Assembly (NCBI RefSeq): GCF_017589495.1 | Contig: NC_063195.1 | Span: 26,392,098-26,456,097, forward strand | DNA length: 64,000 nt | Direction of reading: 5' to 3' | Source of the DNA: Alosa alosa | Lineage: Eukaryota > Chordata > Actinopteri > Clupeiformes > Clupeidae | Part shown: piece by piece, positions 45,551-53,139 of the stretch | Layout of the letters: every line of letters begins with the position of its first letter | How positions within the stretch are numbered: position 1 is the first letter of the stretch | The notes under the pieces: model-generated | Told to the model about the DNA's origin: nothing | What the model saw: only the letters and a program-made list of their open reading frames with translations | The model's database searches: none | Translations under genes and position numbers: made by a program

Positions 45551-46550
45551 ACAAATAATGCAGAATCTATTTAGTTTACATTACATTGTGCAGTAAAACC
45601 TTGAGATGAGATGGACCTATTTATCAAACAAACAGGACATGGATTTCGTCTCACTCTCCTTCATGCAGCAGATTTAACTATTGAATGTTACCTTACCATA
45701 AAATATAATTTGGAATGTAGGCTACTAAGAGTGTGCACTAGAGTGAGGGAGAGAGCGAGAGACAGTTCCAGGGCTGGGCATGTAGTTTGCATTTCTTATT
45801 TGAAATAAGACATATGGTTGACTTGCAAATGAGTGATAGAAAACTGATTCACAAATGAAAGCTATTTTTTTTGCTGCCCTTGACAAGATGCACAAAACAA
45901 AGCTTTCTGTATAAATCCCATTGTTGTTTGTGTGTTTATTTGTGTCTGTGTCGGCATATACTGTATGTGTGAGTTTGTCTGTCTTTTCTGTATTTGTGTG
46001 AATGTGTATTTGTGTACTGTCAAAATGTCAATTATTTTCTACTTTTCTGAAAAGTTCCACTGTTTGGACCCCTAATAATGAGAACATAAACAATAGGGTT
46101 CCCGCAGCTGCTCTGCTTGGACCCCTAATAACAGTAAAAAATAATTTACAAACGGCTTTATCTAAGACTTTGCACTGAACACAATGCACAGTAGGGCCAA
46201 TATATACAAAAATAAACATTTCTGCTGGCTGTAACGTACCTGATCTCCACCGACATGTCTGCAGACCAGCTAAGGAGAACATTATAGGGATCAGTATCAT
46301 TGGTCAGTTACGGTTATAAATGGTTGCATCAAAGCATATATCAAAAGAAATTATCGTATGTATGAATGTCGTTAATTATTTCAACACTATAAAACTAACC
46401 TAGAGTATGAGACACAGTTGACAAATATATTGATCAGGCATTTGACTTACCTTGTACAAAATCCAAAAGTCTGTGATAGAAGGGGAGTCAAAGGGACGTG
46501 TGTTGCTGCTGTGTAAACTCTTGTCTGACGTGCAACACTAGAAATTGGCA
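18393..46550 (-). CDS. pla2g4c: Cytosolic phospholipase A2 gamma-like, complete gene
   Basis: Serine lipase of the cPLA2 family, which hydrolyses fatty acids from membrane glycerophospholipids. Coding exons, 5' to 3': 46240-46256, 42637-42730, 42298-42440, 33293-33494, 32180-32285, 31943-32095, 30899-30988, 30581-30604, 30323-30424, 29889-30059, 28912-28995, 28655-28809, 26095-26260, 18393-18787. All splice phases agree; the sum is 1902 bases, 633 residues. Protein starts MSVEIRDDLSPPEINF and has no C2 domain, as in the gamma subtype. Arg53 (GSGGGQRA), Ser81 (GVSGS) and Asp413 (HLIDAGL) match the known catalytic residues. Human PLA2G4C is 541 residues; the excess is mainly a C-terminal extension. 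No clear prenylation box. The 28 kb span is filled with transposons, yet every exon stays open. Confidence 0.85.
19070..19666 (-). mobile_element. Tc1/mariner-like relic
   Basis: On the minus strand, 19613-19666 reads YDGGSIMLWRCFSAAGF, the signature block of Tc1 transposases (GGSVMVWGCFSASG-type). Further left, TCACAGCTGTGTGGATTGG and the A/T-rich ends resemble 5' parts of fish Tc1 elements. Only fragments remain. Part of the block lies at the edge of the following X2 region. Confidence 0.6.
19652..21118. mobile_element. Element with AGGGCTCTCAAG / CTTGAGAG ends
   Basis: Left end AGGGCTCTCAAGTTTTGAAG and right end GCGTGAGACTTGAGAGGTCT are imperfect inverted complements. A related end, AGGGCTCTCAAGTGTCACGC, stands at about 34000, which supports a dispersed family. 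No transposase is visible. It encloses repeat X2. Confidence 0.45.
19757..20262. repeat. Direct repeat copy X2
   Basis: Second copy of the 14231-14689 sequence in the same orientation, with a longer GT run at about 20087-20106. It lies in the last intron of the phospholipase gene, while X1 lies downstream of that gene. Confidence 0.75.
21212..22885. mobile_element. DNA transposon family Y, second copy, right end lost
   Basis: Starts AGGGACCGTTCGTTATTTAT like the inner copy at 14690 and follows it over about 1.67 kb with small indels (for example a short deletion near 21700). Collinearity ends after GGTATCGACAATTGGCCAGG. There a GC-rich block of about 130 bp (GGGGCGGAGCC…GCGGGCCCGG) replaces the remaining ~150 bp, and the right terminal repeat is absent. 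The copy is therefore immobile. Confidence 0.75.
23293..24609. mobile_element. Outer MITE with GAGTGGGGGAAAACGCCCC ends
   Basis: The left end TTAGAGTGGGGGAAAACGCC and the right end GGCGTTTTCCCCCACTCTAC are inverted complements of about 20 bp. The inner TTAA element is inserted just inside the left terminus. The interior right part is AT-rich without coding potential. Confidence 0.65.
23317..24082. mobile_element. Palindromic MITE flanked by TTAA
   Basis: Ends AGGGGTGGTTCAGGATTTTG and CAAAATCCTGAACCACCCCT are perfect inverted complements, with TTAA on both outer sides. The arms agree for about 190 bp almost without change (through GTGCTAGGCTAGCGCAAGTC) and with gaps up to the centre near 23700, so almost the whole element could fold on itself. 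A TTAA duplication is the known target of piggyBac-type transposases, so a piggyBac-mobilised MITE is inferred. Confidence 0.8.
25500..25690 (+). pseudogene. hAT transposase C-terminal (hATC) remnant
   Basis: Plus-strand frame VTVATSERSFSKLKTIKNHL, then LRSTVGQERLSGLAIENERA and KKMD. This is the hAT dimerisation region (family form LPVTVATSERSFSKLKLIKNYLRS…). Only the C-terminal piece is present and the frame then degenerates. Confidence 0.8.
26491..26780 (-). mobile_element. tRNA-derived SINE
   Basis: Read on the minus strand, the element begins GGGCAGCCGTGGCCTACTGG with an A-box-like TGGCCTACTGGTTAGC and a B-box GGTTCGAACCC about 30 bases further on, as in a tRNA promoter. The body ends in CTCACGGGATCAAAAGAGTA and a TATA repeat tail. 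A truncated copy of the tail end lies near 50005-50050. The element sits in the intron upstream of the phospholipase exon at 26095-26260. Confidence 0.75.
27280..27460. repeat. Hairpin MITE
   Basis: CACTTCAGTCCAGCAGATGG and TGGTAATGCACTCTGCC on the left are inverted at GAGTGCATTACCACCATCTG then CTGGACTGAAGTGT on the right, with an A/T-rich loop. The stem is about 48 bp with few mismatches. Related to the hairpin near 17979. Confidence 0.75.
28273..28636. mobile_element. Foldback MITE next to a splice donor
   Basis: The ends TAACCTGACTCTCGCCAG and CTGGCGAGAGTCAGGTTA are perfect inverted complements. Homology continues through the inverted blocks ATGAATTTCGTTCTGCC / GGCGGAACGAAATTCA and GGGATCGCTCC / GGAAGCGATCCC, about 70 bp per arm. 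The right end lies 18 bp from the end of the phospholipase exon 28655-28809, so only a short stretch of the original donor-side intron remains. Confidence 0.8.
28655..28809 (-). CDS. pla2g4c: pla2g4c-like gene 1, exon with catalytic Asp
   Basis: Encodes DDAIPKDMIQEKQMHLIDAG, then LYLNSPYPSALR and DLIISFDFSDGDPFE. In the cPLA2 family the Asp of the H-L-x-D-x-G-L motif is the second member of the Ser-Asp dyad, here residue 413 by my count. Acceptor TTGCTACAG and donor GTGAAA are both visible. Same length as the homologous exon of gene 2. Confidence 0.88.
29386..29602. mobile_element. Palindromic MITE, ACTCTTAAAACAAATGTGTT ends
   Basis: The left end ACTCTTAAAACAAATGTGTT and the right end AACACATTCGTTTTAAGAGT are inverted complements with one base difference. 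Inside are repeated GTTGTCC…GGACACAGA blocks and AACACAAGTTGTGTT palindromes. Non-coding; lies in an intron of gene 1. Confidence 0.75.
30683..31245. repeat. (CA)n tracts in consecutive introns
   Basis: Two CA-rich tracts, about 30683-30766 and 31095-31245, the latter broken by TCCACACCCACC units. They lie on either side of the 90-bp phospholipase exon. Confidence 0.9.
32351..32456. repeat. Partial inverted-repeat module A
   Basis: CAAGGATACAAGGAAGTTTA through GTCAGCCTATTTGTGCA matches 37405-37500 of the right arm of the long inverted repeat in the same orientation. It stops at TTTGTGCA, close to where module B begins in the full arm. Confidence 0.75.
33293..33494 (-). CDS. pla2g4c: pla2g4c-like gene 1, fourth coding exon
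   Basis: Begins after acceptor GGTTACAG and joins the preceding exon to give STWCMSSLY, completing the nucleophile region. It then encodes QDPQWTQHAEEAANAALLSM and DVWGVFTCRIKGVS, with donor GTGAGT. The preceding intron is 8.8 kb and contains the retroelement and long inverted repeat. The homologous exon of gene 2 lies at the right window edge. Confidence 0.85.
33619..33788. repeat. Partial inverted-repeat module B
   Basis: TTGTCTTTGATCTGCTGATT through CTTCTACTGCACTTTTTACC matches 34876-35055 of the left arm of the long inverted repeat. It joins directly to the truncated LTR at 33790. Confidence 0.75.
33790..33932 (+). mobile_element. Truncated gypsy LTR, opposite orientation
   Basis: CCGTTAAGCTAAGGTAGAAG through ACGAAGTTATTACA is the reverse complement of 42050-42193, with about three mismatches over 143 bp. 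It lacks the first ~60 bases of the LTR. Its orientation is opposite to the main element. Confidence 0.8.
34716..35337. repeat. Long inverted repeat, left arm
   Basis: From ATTGCAAAGCCTATTGTTAT to CTCATGGCATTACCAA; the reverse complement recurs as the right arm with only scattered substitutions and C-run differences (about 98 percent by eye). It includes a C-run near 34960 and the ACAATAAACTTCCTTGTATC block shared with module A. No coding potential. Confidence 0.85.
35338..37230. other. Loop between the long inverted-repeat arms
   Basis: 1.9 kb without a gene. It contains a MITE at about 36503-36935 (GTAGCCTAGAAATCTAGACA … GTGGGTCAGGCTAGG). It also contains a stretch at about 35875-36240 whose inverted copy lies near 59400-59745. 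A TIR-like end AGGGCTCTTAAGTTTTGAGA stands near 35562. Confidence 0.6.
37231..37851. repeat. Long inverted repeat, right arm
   Basis: Inverted partner of 34716-35337, beginning TTGGTAATGCCATGAGG and ending GGCTTTGCAAT. Its outer end abuts the 3' end of the gypsy element directly, where an LTR would be expected. Confidence 0.85.
37902..38951 (-). CDS. Gypsy integrase frame (partial)
   Basis: 349 codons. The frame begins just after the zinc-binding HHCC finger, of which only the CEECQKH half remains. The core retains DAYSKWLD, SDNGTCFTS and ERAVQTFKEE, giving the D, D, E catalytic triad of the retroviral-type integrase fold. The C-terminal part has the basic SH3-like region (SPGDKVFIRNY) and a Glu/Pro-rich tail. 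The upstream pol frame overlaps it by 17 bases in another frame. Annotated as the C-terminal part of pol, not as a host gene. Confidence 0.88.
   Translation of the reverse strand: MDQDVEREVMSCEECQKHRKSPPAAPLHPWEWPESPWSRIHVDYAGPFQGEMFLLVVDAYSKWLDIYPVKTSTSQVTIEKLRQSFSVFGLPKMLVSDNGTCFTSAEFESFMKQNGIKHVRSAPFHPSSNGLAERAVQTFKEEMKKMKGDSVQTRLSRFLFSYRVTPHATTGLSPAELMMARRLRSVFDLLLPDMKSKVQEKQLKQKQAHDTSKRLRSFSPGDKVFIRNYSYGPKWIPAVIQDASGPVSYTVIIGSGQTMKRHVDQVRARLSDTVPNQEPEGELELLSGLDGAVGSEAIGTAETEEQPVSEPDQQSTSGVEVPPGPTVVTEVRRSERGRRSPPHLKDFVR
38935..41892 (-). CDS. Gypsy gag-protease-RT-RNase H frame
   Basis: 985 codons, open from ATG to a TGA. In order: gag-like N-terminus; two CCHC zinc knuckles near residues 200-235 (CYRCKGTRHNAANC, CYACGKVGHIARAC); an aspartic protease with DTGCSLTV near residue 320; reverse transcriptase with KLDMSHAYQQ, LPFGVASAP and YLDD; RNase H with DASPYGVGAVL and HTDHKPL. 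After the RNase H, near VIIPTKVRE, the frame jumps into out-of-frame sequence and ends after about 14 codons. That is where the histidine part of the integrase finger should be. Confidence 0.92.
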   Translation of the reverse strand: MATIGTLAAFDVKNQTWEEYCEIMEQFFAANQISDRDRQRAVLISVVGPTTYSLMRSLVSPDKPKDKTYQQLVALLKKHFHPKPSEIVQRYKFDSRTRKPEESVMEYVAELRRLAQDCNYGNKLQKMLRDRLVCGINDERIQRRLLSETELTFDKALSIAVAVETANKNAQDLKNPSASVKFIKTKKGTQESSAFKEAGNECYRCKGTRHNAANCKFKQEKCYACGKVGHIARACRGKNTLNQGSKEHGDVKREKKRGSYHRSHNVHERQDTSESDSSDEETLTLHCMKFRLGQMSDVHLRRVDPYMVEMKINGKGVCFEIDTGCSLTVMNEQTLQKLWKDTKCPKVKPVKIHLETYTGDPVKVLGVASVRVKYKKQSCTLPLVVVEGNGPSLLGRSWLEKIKINWKKIKDSRKACDLQHMKTETKTLQQVLSEHENVFKEELGTLKGTKATIHVKANAVPRFFRPRSVPYAMRAKVEEEIDRLLKEKIITPVKWAEWAAPVIPIVKPDGHIRLCGDYKLTVNTVSSLEQYPIPRVEDLFTALSGGKQFSKLDMSHAYQQILMDEESKKYLVVNTHRGLFTYNRLPFGVASAPAIFQRTIEGLLRGIPRVAVYLDDILLSGVDEADHLRKLEEVLTRLEEAGLRLKRSKCTFLQEEVEYLGHRVDAQGLHPVKKKVKAIMEAPPPSNVTELKSYLGLLNYYNKFLPNLATLLAPLHELLRHNVHWKWHKEQEEAFQKSKALMNSAEVLVHYSADRDLIMSCDASPYGVGAVLSHLMEDGSERPLGFMSRTLSPAEKRYSQLDKEGLAVIFGIQKFHKYLYGRAFTIHTDHKPLISLFNEKKPIPQMGCPRVQRWAVHLSAYEYNIVYKPGKQNANADALSRLPVSEVGREEAKDQVLMMDLLDDTLIDTTQIKRWTAKDVILSQVHSHVLKGWPTEVDSSVKPFYQRRMELSVRDGCILWGARVIIPTKVRETIVCMVAWNGSGC
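42050..42255 (-). repeat. 5' LTR of the gypsy element
   Basis: On the minus strand the sequence begins TGTCAGAATTATTTAGG and ends GAAGTTATTACA, so it has TG…CA ends over about 206 bp. The following TCTTTTTGGCGACGAGG is the usual leader/primer-site context in fish gypsy elements. Confidence 0.75.
42298..42440 (-). CDS. pla2g4c: pla2g4c-like gene 1, oxyanion and nucleophile exon
   Basis: Acceptor TTCCCAG, then NMVPRVALLGSGGGQRAYIG and CMQYVAGVSGSTW. The GSGGGxR loop provides the oxyanion hole and the conserved Arg; GVSGS is the cPLA2 form of the lipase GXSXG motif with Ser81 as nucleophile. The upstream exon 42637-42730 encodes DDLSPPEINFIKKSQTKIQD and joins in phase 0. Confidence 0.9.
43573..45286. 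mobile_element. CACTA-like (EnSpm) non-autonomous element
   Basis: Left end CACTGTAAAAAGTTTAACG and right end …ATCTTGTTACAGTG are inverted complements starting with CACTG, the pattern of EnSpm/CACTA elements in fish. Sub-terminal repeats of TACAGTA and TACTGTA type are frequent at both ends (43650-43830, 45140-45240). A hairpin AGCAACTTGCTG / CAGCAAGTTGCT lies at about 43602-43643. No transposase frame. No matching 3-bp target duplication was seen. The element is in the first coding intron of gene 1. Confidence 0.65.
45517..45545. repeat. Poly(T) tract
   Basis: A run of about 29 T, directly visible, in the first coding intron of gene 1. The surrounding 45290-46230 region shows nothing else recognised. 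Confidence 0.85.
46240..46269 (-). CDS. pla2g4c: pla2g4c-like gene 1, start-codon exon
   Basis: Short exon after acceptor TTCTCCTTAG; contains ATG at 46256-46254 and the codons MSVEI plus a split Arg codon, donor GTACGT. Chosen as start because it joins in frame to DDLSPPEINF and because no upstream in-frame coding exon is visible. A non-coding first exon probably ends at 46451 (TTGTACAAG before GTAAGT). Confidence 0.6.
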
Positions 46551-46578
46551 ACTGGTTCGTCACAAATGCTGAGGTGAG

Positions 46579-46585
46579 ATTATAT
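46579..46585 (-). promoter_or_regulatory. Possible TATA box of pla2g4c-like gene 1
   Basis: Minus strand GGCATATAATCTC lies about 30 bases upstream of the inferred non-coding first exon. The combination TATA-like box, exon, strong GTAAGT donor is consistent with a promoter; there is no direct proof of a start site. Confidence 0.3.
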
Positions 46586-46660
46586 GCCATGAAATGGGAG
46601 GAGATATGTCTGATGCAACTGGTTGGTCTTGATTCTAAGAAAGCCATGTTGGTATCAGAA

Positions 46661-46745
46661 TCAGAATCAGCTTTATTGGCCAGGTTTGCATGAACAAACA
46701 AGGAATTTGACACCGGATAATCTTTGCTCTCAAAATACAATACTG
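46661..46745. repeat. Fish dispersed repeat fragment
   Basis: CAGAATCAGAATCAGCTTTA followed by TTGGCCAGGTTTGCAT and ACAAGGAATTTGAC is a widely seen teleost repeat end. Only about 85 bp is present. Confidence 0.5.
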
Positions 46746-46950
46746 TGCAATGAATTGTGCCTACAGTTGTGAAAAGTGTGTGTTACAAAATTGCAAACTG
46801 AGTGCAAAGCAGTGTTTGTGCTTTTAGTTTTGCGAACTCAGTGAGTGGTTTTGCTATTACAGTTGTGTTTAAGCATTCAGAAAAAACTGTAACCATATAC
46901 TGACTTACGAAGATGATTAATTAACACGAAAACGTTGCCTGGTGTCCCTT

Positions 46951-49530
46951 TAACCCTTTCGTGCCTGTGCCGAACATTGCATTTTTGGTGCTGGATGACC
47001 TCCTCACACAAAAAAAACCTTATTTCTTGAGTATAATATATACCATCAATGGGATATACATACCATTGTAATCAGAAGGATCAGTTCTATGAAATGATGT
47101 CAAATACATATGGTAATGTTGATATAGTAATGAACAATATTTGAAAATTCTCTCCAAATGTATATCTGGAATTTGTCAAAATTTAATTTCATTCACATAA
47201 AAATTAATTTTCATCATATTTCTCTACAAGATTGCATTGGAATATCATTAACCTTTCAAAAGTTATGATAATTTTAGTGATCAGTGTAAAAAAATGCAGG
47301 AAACAGGATTTAGAATGTTGACAATTTACATTCACTTTCTCACCAACTACATAAAAGTATGCATAAAAACTAATAATCAAGTCAGAAACAATGGTTTAGA
47401 TTTATTTGGTCTATAAGAATAAACCATTTATTTGTATATAAGCAAATGCTACAGTCAATAAGAATGACATTAAAATAAAAAAACATACTGTACCTTACCA
47501 GTAATACAGGAAGTAAGTATACTGTATTCATTGAAGACCATTTCAGAAAAGAGACATAAAATACATTTGCTTCAACAAATTCAACTTCCTTATATAAATC
47601 AGTATAATATGAAAATGATATACATATATAAAATGTATTATTATTTATAAAAAGCTAGGAATACAATCAACATCACTCAAAACTCAATGTGTTCTAAACA
47701 TTTGAAAGTGGATTACATACTCAGAACAAGCCTGTGGAGAATAAACACATACACACACACAAACTCATACCCGAACACACACACTTACAGAGGAGGATAG
47801 GGAAAGGTGGGGTGGGGAACCTGAAGGTTGAACACAGAAGAGCTATGACTCATTACTAAACGCATCCCCTTGAATGCCAAATCTGACAGCAATTTGTTTA
47901 TCAATAAAACAAATTCGCCTACCGTTACACTCCAGGGCCATGCAAGCTACTTTAGTTTTATTATGTACGTTTTTTTATAACAAGCTCCTGCTGTACAGGA
48001 ATATGTACTTGATGGAAAGATGATGAGTAGCCTAGTAGTTGGAGCAGCTGAAGGTGATGTTGAAATTTCAATGGAAATGCCTGCCAGCTGTTGTGATAGA
48101 TTTCCTCCGAAGTCTTTCTGGCTGTAGCTAACAACCCTAGGTTCAACACCAGATTCTGCATTGCATTGTTAAACTTGAAATAACAAGAAGCTACTGAAAA
48201 CGGCAATGTCAATTGAGAAAAAGTGCGTTCTGGTATTCTGTGTTTTTTGGAGTACACAATATGTATTTATCATTTGGTAAACGTCCCCTGATCCCTGCCA
48301 AGACTTGGTTTACCAGTAGCAATGGATATTAGGGAGGGAAGTGAACCCCATGTAAATGATCAATCGCAGAAACCTGTGAAACTCTTCTGGGGTCTTTGTC
48401 CCATGCCCCTGCACTATTTGCATATGACGACCTAAGCACAAGCTCCCATTCCTTCCGGTTGGTAAAACCACATATGCCTGGTACAACAATGTGAGTAAAA
48501 AAGAACATAACAAGTCTATTTCACAGTGTTTTAGTGGAAGTCTGCACCATCCTACGCATGGCACATAAATCTATACTTTCTTCCAACATCCCCTCATGGT
48601 CTTTAGCATTGTGAAAGCAAGCTTATGAGCAGTCAGCTACCTCTTCAGGCTTGCGAGAATGTCTGTGTAGGTCTTGTCATCCTCCATCTGAAACAACAGC
48701 GAAATCATACAAATACCTTTATTAATGTAAAAAATTAAATCACAAAACTACAGATTTGTGCATGTATGCACACAAAAGAAGAGGTAGCCTAAACTCTTGA
48801 AGCATCCTCAGAATATAGCCTAGGCCTACTCAAAATATGTCTAGCTACCCTAAATCTGATTGCCTGGCATCAAGATAAAGACATATTACATTTCACCTAG
48901 TAACAAACTGCTAAAATGCAATAATGACATTTCTGACAGAATATGTGATTTCACATCATGTTTTCTATATTGAGAGGAGTTGTGCTTCATCTATTTCAAG
49001 TCAAGCCATCTTAGAAAATTTTGAGACAAGCACGCCTGATGTTTGTCATTTAGAAGTTAGCAATCTAAAATAGTTCACTACAGACTGCACTACAGGTAAC
49101 AACCTGAGGAAAGGCAATACGCTAATTACATTTATGACAGAATATGGGATTTCACATCTTATTTTCTACAACTACATATTGAGAGGAGTAAAAAATAGCG
49201 CTCAACTTATTTCATGTCATAATGTAGCAGCTAACGCAACTTGAAACGGGGCGCCCATTTATTTATTCAGCTTTGGTTTGCTATAGCCTACTGTCTTGCC
49301 AATATAATGCTTACCTAACAAGCCAATTGGTATTAGAAAACAAACTTACCTACAGGTCATGTACTAAACTCAACCCCTTAACCAATCACATCAAATTGAA
49401 GCTTATGTTGTCCGAATTACGGGGAAGATTTCAAAAATAAAATCAGTCATTGGACAGCTGAGATATTAGACGATTTGTCATAGTTACTTTTGTAACGAAA
49501 TTAGAACGGTCGGGCTCCTAAGGGTTGACA
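46951..49530 (-). mobile_element. piggyBac-like element, degraded
   Basis: The left end TTTAACCCTTTCGTGCCTG and the right end GGGCTCCTAAGGGTTGA are imperfect inverted complements, with TTAA on the left and TTGA on the right as degraded target duplication. The span of about 2.6 kb fits a full-length piggyBac. Internally, 48310-48400 on the minus strand reads PEEFHRFLRLIIYMG then LPNIHCYW, the start of the piggyBac transposase DDE domain (family form …F-x-G-L-x-I-x-M-G-…-LP-x-x-x-Y-W). The remaining interior has no intact frame. Confidence 0.6.
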
Positions 49531-50820
49531 TAAAGAATAGGAAAAACAGAGCAGTAAGAACAGTATGAGAGTAGGATATGGCTATGTATAAGTATTGTTA
49601 CAGTATGTACATTTGTAATTTGCTTGTGTAAATTGTGAGGCAAACCCCACTCTGAGAATGATTACATCTAGATGAATGGACAATGACATTATTTGCCCGG
49701 GTGGCCAAAAAGGCAAGTCACACCACAGCTTCCCAACTTGAGCTGTTTGCATCCATGTACTGATTATATCAGGCACCCAAGGCCTGATCGCAATTCTGCT
49801 AATTGCATCTTCTGTGTCCTTTGATCATTTGATATTGATCCAGCCCTTCAGCAGTGTCAGAGAGACTCAAGATGAGTGGTATTTCAAGTTTGTTGTGTAT
49901 TAATGTAAAATATTGAATTGATCATTGTTATATGGGTAGCAGTCTGATCATAGTTTCATTATAATCTGAAACATGTGCCATAGTTTTATAGCTCAACTAT
50001 ACGTATATAAGTATACTCTTTTGATCCCGTGAGGGAAATTGTGATCTCTGCTGGGCCTTTATTAATGAGGGTATAGTGTTATCTTAGGGCCTCAAAGGGA
50101 TTGGTCACTGGCAAATGCATAGGAATAAGTTTTAGTGTATAAAACCCATGAGAGTGTTCAGGAGCTTGGCTTCTCTTCTCTGCCCTGCTCATCTACTCTT
50201 TCACACTCTTTGTCTCTGTCTTTGTCTCTGAGTTTCAATTGAGAATCTAAAATCAAAAAATAAAAAAAGACTTGTTATTTCATTATGCTTATAAATGCAA
50301 TACAAACAAACAAATAACACTTTGTTTTTCAAAAATATTTTTAAAAAGATATACGATTGATCCACACTAACAAAGCATTAGCTGTTTCTTTGTAGAATCC
50401 CCTTCTACATTCCACAGTGGGGAGAAGTTGACCTTGTCTAAATAAGAATTCTACTTCCTCATTATAGTCAGGGGGCCTATATGGTTTCTGTGGGTTTGAA
50501 ATGTTAATTTTTGGAGAGTGGTTGGACTGTCTTTAGAGGTCATTGAACATGGAGAAAAATTATGTCTCCATTTTTTTTTACCTGTTTCAACCCTATTTTT
50601 TTGAAATTGTATTTCACTGTAATTAACACCATAAATTTCGCCTAAATCACTGGCTATGTTGAATAAAGTTCACAAAACAGTTATTTTCAACAGTATGATT
50701 GTATGTCAGTATTATGATTGTATGTCAAACAATTAGAGATAAGATCAATAACCAATCAGTTTCACCAAATACACATACTCCATTGCTGAAAAATAGCAAA
50801 AACATAACAGAATCACAGAT
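49531..50820. other. Intergenic, little recognised
   Basis: AT-rich. Contains a truncated SINE-tail piece TATACTCTTTTGATCCCGTG near 50013 and otherwise nothing I can name. Confidence 0.5.
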
Positions 50821-50829
50821 GAGACCTCA

Positions 50830-51830
50830 AAAAAACATTTAATTCATTTACATATACACAACATATTAGATCTCACCTCCACAATTTCCTCATCAAAATC
50901 TACTAGTCTACTAGACCCTATTCCTACACACCTTCTTAAGACTGCTCTCCCCTTCCTGGATAATGTTTTGCTCTTTATTATAAATAATTCAATGCTATCA
51001 GGGCATGTACCGCAGAAGACATCTGTTATTAAGCCCTCCCTCAAAAAACCTAGCCTTGTATCAATACTGGTCCTCCTGGACCTCAGCGCTGCCTTTGACA
51101 CCATAGACCATGACATACTACTTAGGCTTGAAAATTTGATAGGCATCAGACTCAGCACTCACTTGGTTTAGATCATACCTTCCTAACCGTCAACAATTTG
51201 TACAGGTCCATAATAAACCATCTACCCAGATTATGGTAAAATATGGAGTGCCTCAAGGCTCAGTACTGGGGCCCCTGTTGTTTAGCAGATGATGCATAGA
51301 TGAACTATACCTCTCCATAAAACCTGATGAATTAACCCCATTAGCCAAACTTGACACATGTATAAGAGATATAAAGACATGGATGATGAATAATGTCCTG
51401 CTTTTGAACTCAGATAAAACAGAAGTCAAGGTTTTAGGTTCTAAAAATATGAGGGATATCCTATCCACATCACAGGCTACATATAGTGATCTTCCACTGA
51501 CCTCATCCACAAGTTTTAAAAACCTAGGAGTTAAATTGACCAGGACCTAGCACTAAATAATCACATAAAACAGATCACCAGAACTTCATTTTACCATTTA
51601 AGGAACATTTCAAAGATAAGGAAGTCCTTATCTTTACCAGATGCCGAGAAAATAATCCATGCTTTTGTCACCTCAAGGATAGACTATTGCAATGCTGTTA
51701 CGCTGGCTGTAATAATACCTGTCTAAAGAGCTTACAGCTTATACAAAATGCAGCTGCTCACACACACAAAAAATAGCATCTCTACACTGGCTACCTGTTA
51801 AAAAGTCATTGACTTCAAAATAATCTCTTG
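50830..51830 (+). mobile_element. L2/Maui-like LINE reverse transcriptase relic
   Basis: Fragments in several frames: VIKPSLKKPSL, LVLLDLSAAFDTIDHDILL, RLENLIGI, YGVPQGSVLGP (as KYGVPQGSVLG in part) and a late TSRIDYCNA-like block near 51680 (FVTSRIDYCNAVTLAV). Stops and an internal deletion after GPLL remove the YADD motif region. Confidence 0.8.
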
Positions 51831-51834
51831 GTTG

Positions 51835-53139
51835 GTTGCCTGCATTGAAAGAGGACACCTCATGAAGATCAATTGTGTCTTATCTATGCTGGCAGCAGCT
51901 GCTGTTGAACAAGAGTACAAAGTCCCTCTAGATGGACTTGATGCAGTTTGAGGTGTTGCTGCAGGTTCAGAAGATGATCCTTTTACCCTTTCTTTTCTTC
52001 ACACTTACATAGGCTACGGAAGGCCTTACAGACTTCAGCTGATACTAGCTATATAAAAAACTTGATTTAACAGAGATCTCTGCACTTTGTGCTCTGAATG
52101 GGTGTAGACAAGAACTGGCAGAGCAGGCTAGGCCTACATTCAAGCACACTAATAGGCATGAATTGATATTGAAGTATTATTTTTTTAAGCAGACACTTTT
52201 GAGAATTTTAGGCACAATTTCTTGTTAAAGAGATCAATCATCAGCCTAAAAATATTTTATATTGTTTATGTGGTCCACTTTTGCACACTACCTTGTAGAA
52301 TATCTTTGCTTTTTGACACCAAACCCTATGTTATAATACCAGCAATGTGAGGTTTATGGACAAAACACCAAATTTGACCTTCACTGAATTTGACCTTTGA
52401 TTTGGGTCCTTCAAAACCTTAAAAAAATGGAGATATGTTTTTTTTTACTCTTAAGAACCCCTAGAACAAAGATATAATACTCTCCAAAAATTAACATGCG
52501 AATCCCACAAGCCCCCAAATTAGACACATAGGCCCCCCTACTATTTGCAGCATACTTGAGGTAGAAGATATTCAGGCACGCCTTTGAGACATGAGAATGT
52601 AGTTGTAAGATGAGATGAGAATGGAGGTCATAAGATAATTAGAGGGAGGTAGAGGGAGATCATATTTCATAAGGATCATATTTTCTTGGAAAAACAAGGA
52701 GGAATGTGAAAGGTCTGAACTAGATGATGGTTTGTCATTTAAATAAGCTTTTTTCTGTTCAAATAGCTTCAGGCAATCCGAGTGAAAATGTCAGGAAACT
52801 TCATGAATGGCCTATTGCTCATGGTGTGGTTCACTGAAAGCTCTGTCATTTGACCTTAGAATCTACTTAAAATTTAAATTTCAATGGTACCGAATATGCC
52901 TTTGCTATATTTAGTTCCACCCTCAACTCAGACTAATCTGGCCCCTGCACTTTGAGCCTTTTCCTGGCGCCTATGGTACTGCACTTCCGCAACTTTTCCC
53001 GGTTGATCGCACTTCATTTTCTTCATTTGCCCCACTCTGAGAATAAGATATATAGATTTCTGACATGTAGCCATTCTACTATAAACAAACAAACCTTCTA
53101 TTAGCCCTACAATCACACCAGCTATCAGGCATGTAATAA
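51835..53139. other. Intergenic, nothing recognised
   Basis: Unassigned AT-rich DNA. A minus-strand frame near 52930-53180 is open but shows no motif I can name, so no gene is called. Confidence 0.5.

Noticed and set aside
47961..48257. 98-codon minus-strand frame
   Set aside because: Lies in the degraded piggyBac-like element but shows no clear transposase motif; not called separately.
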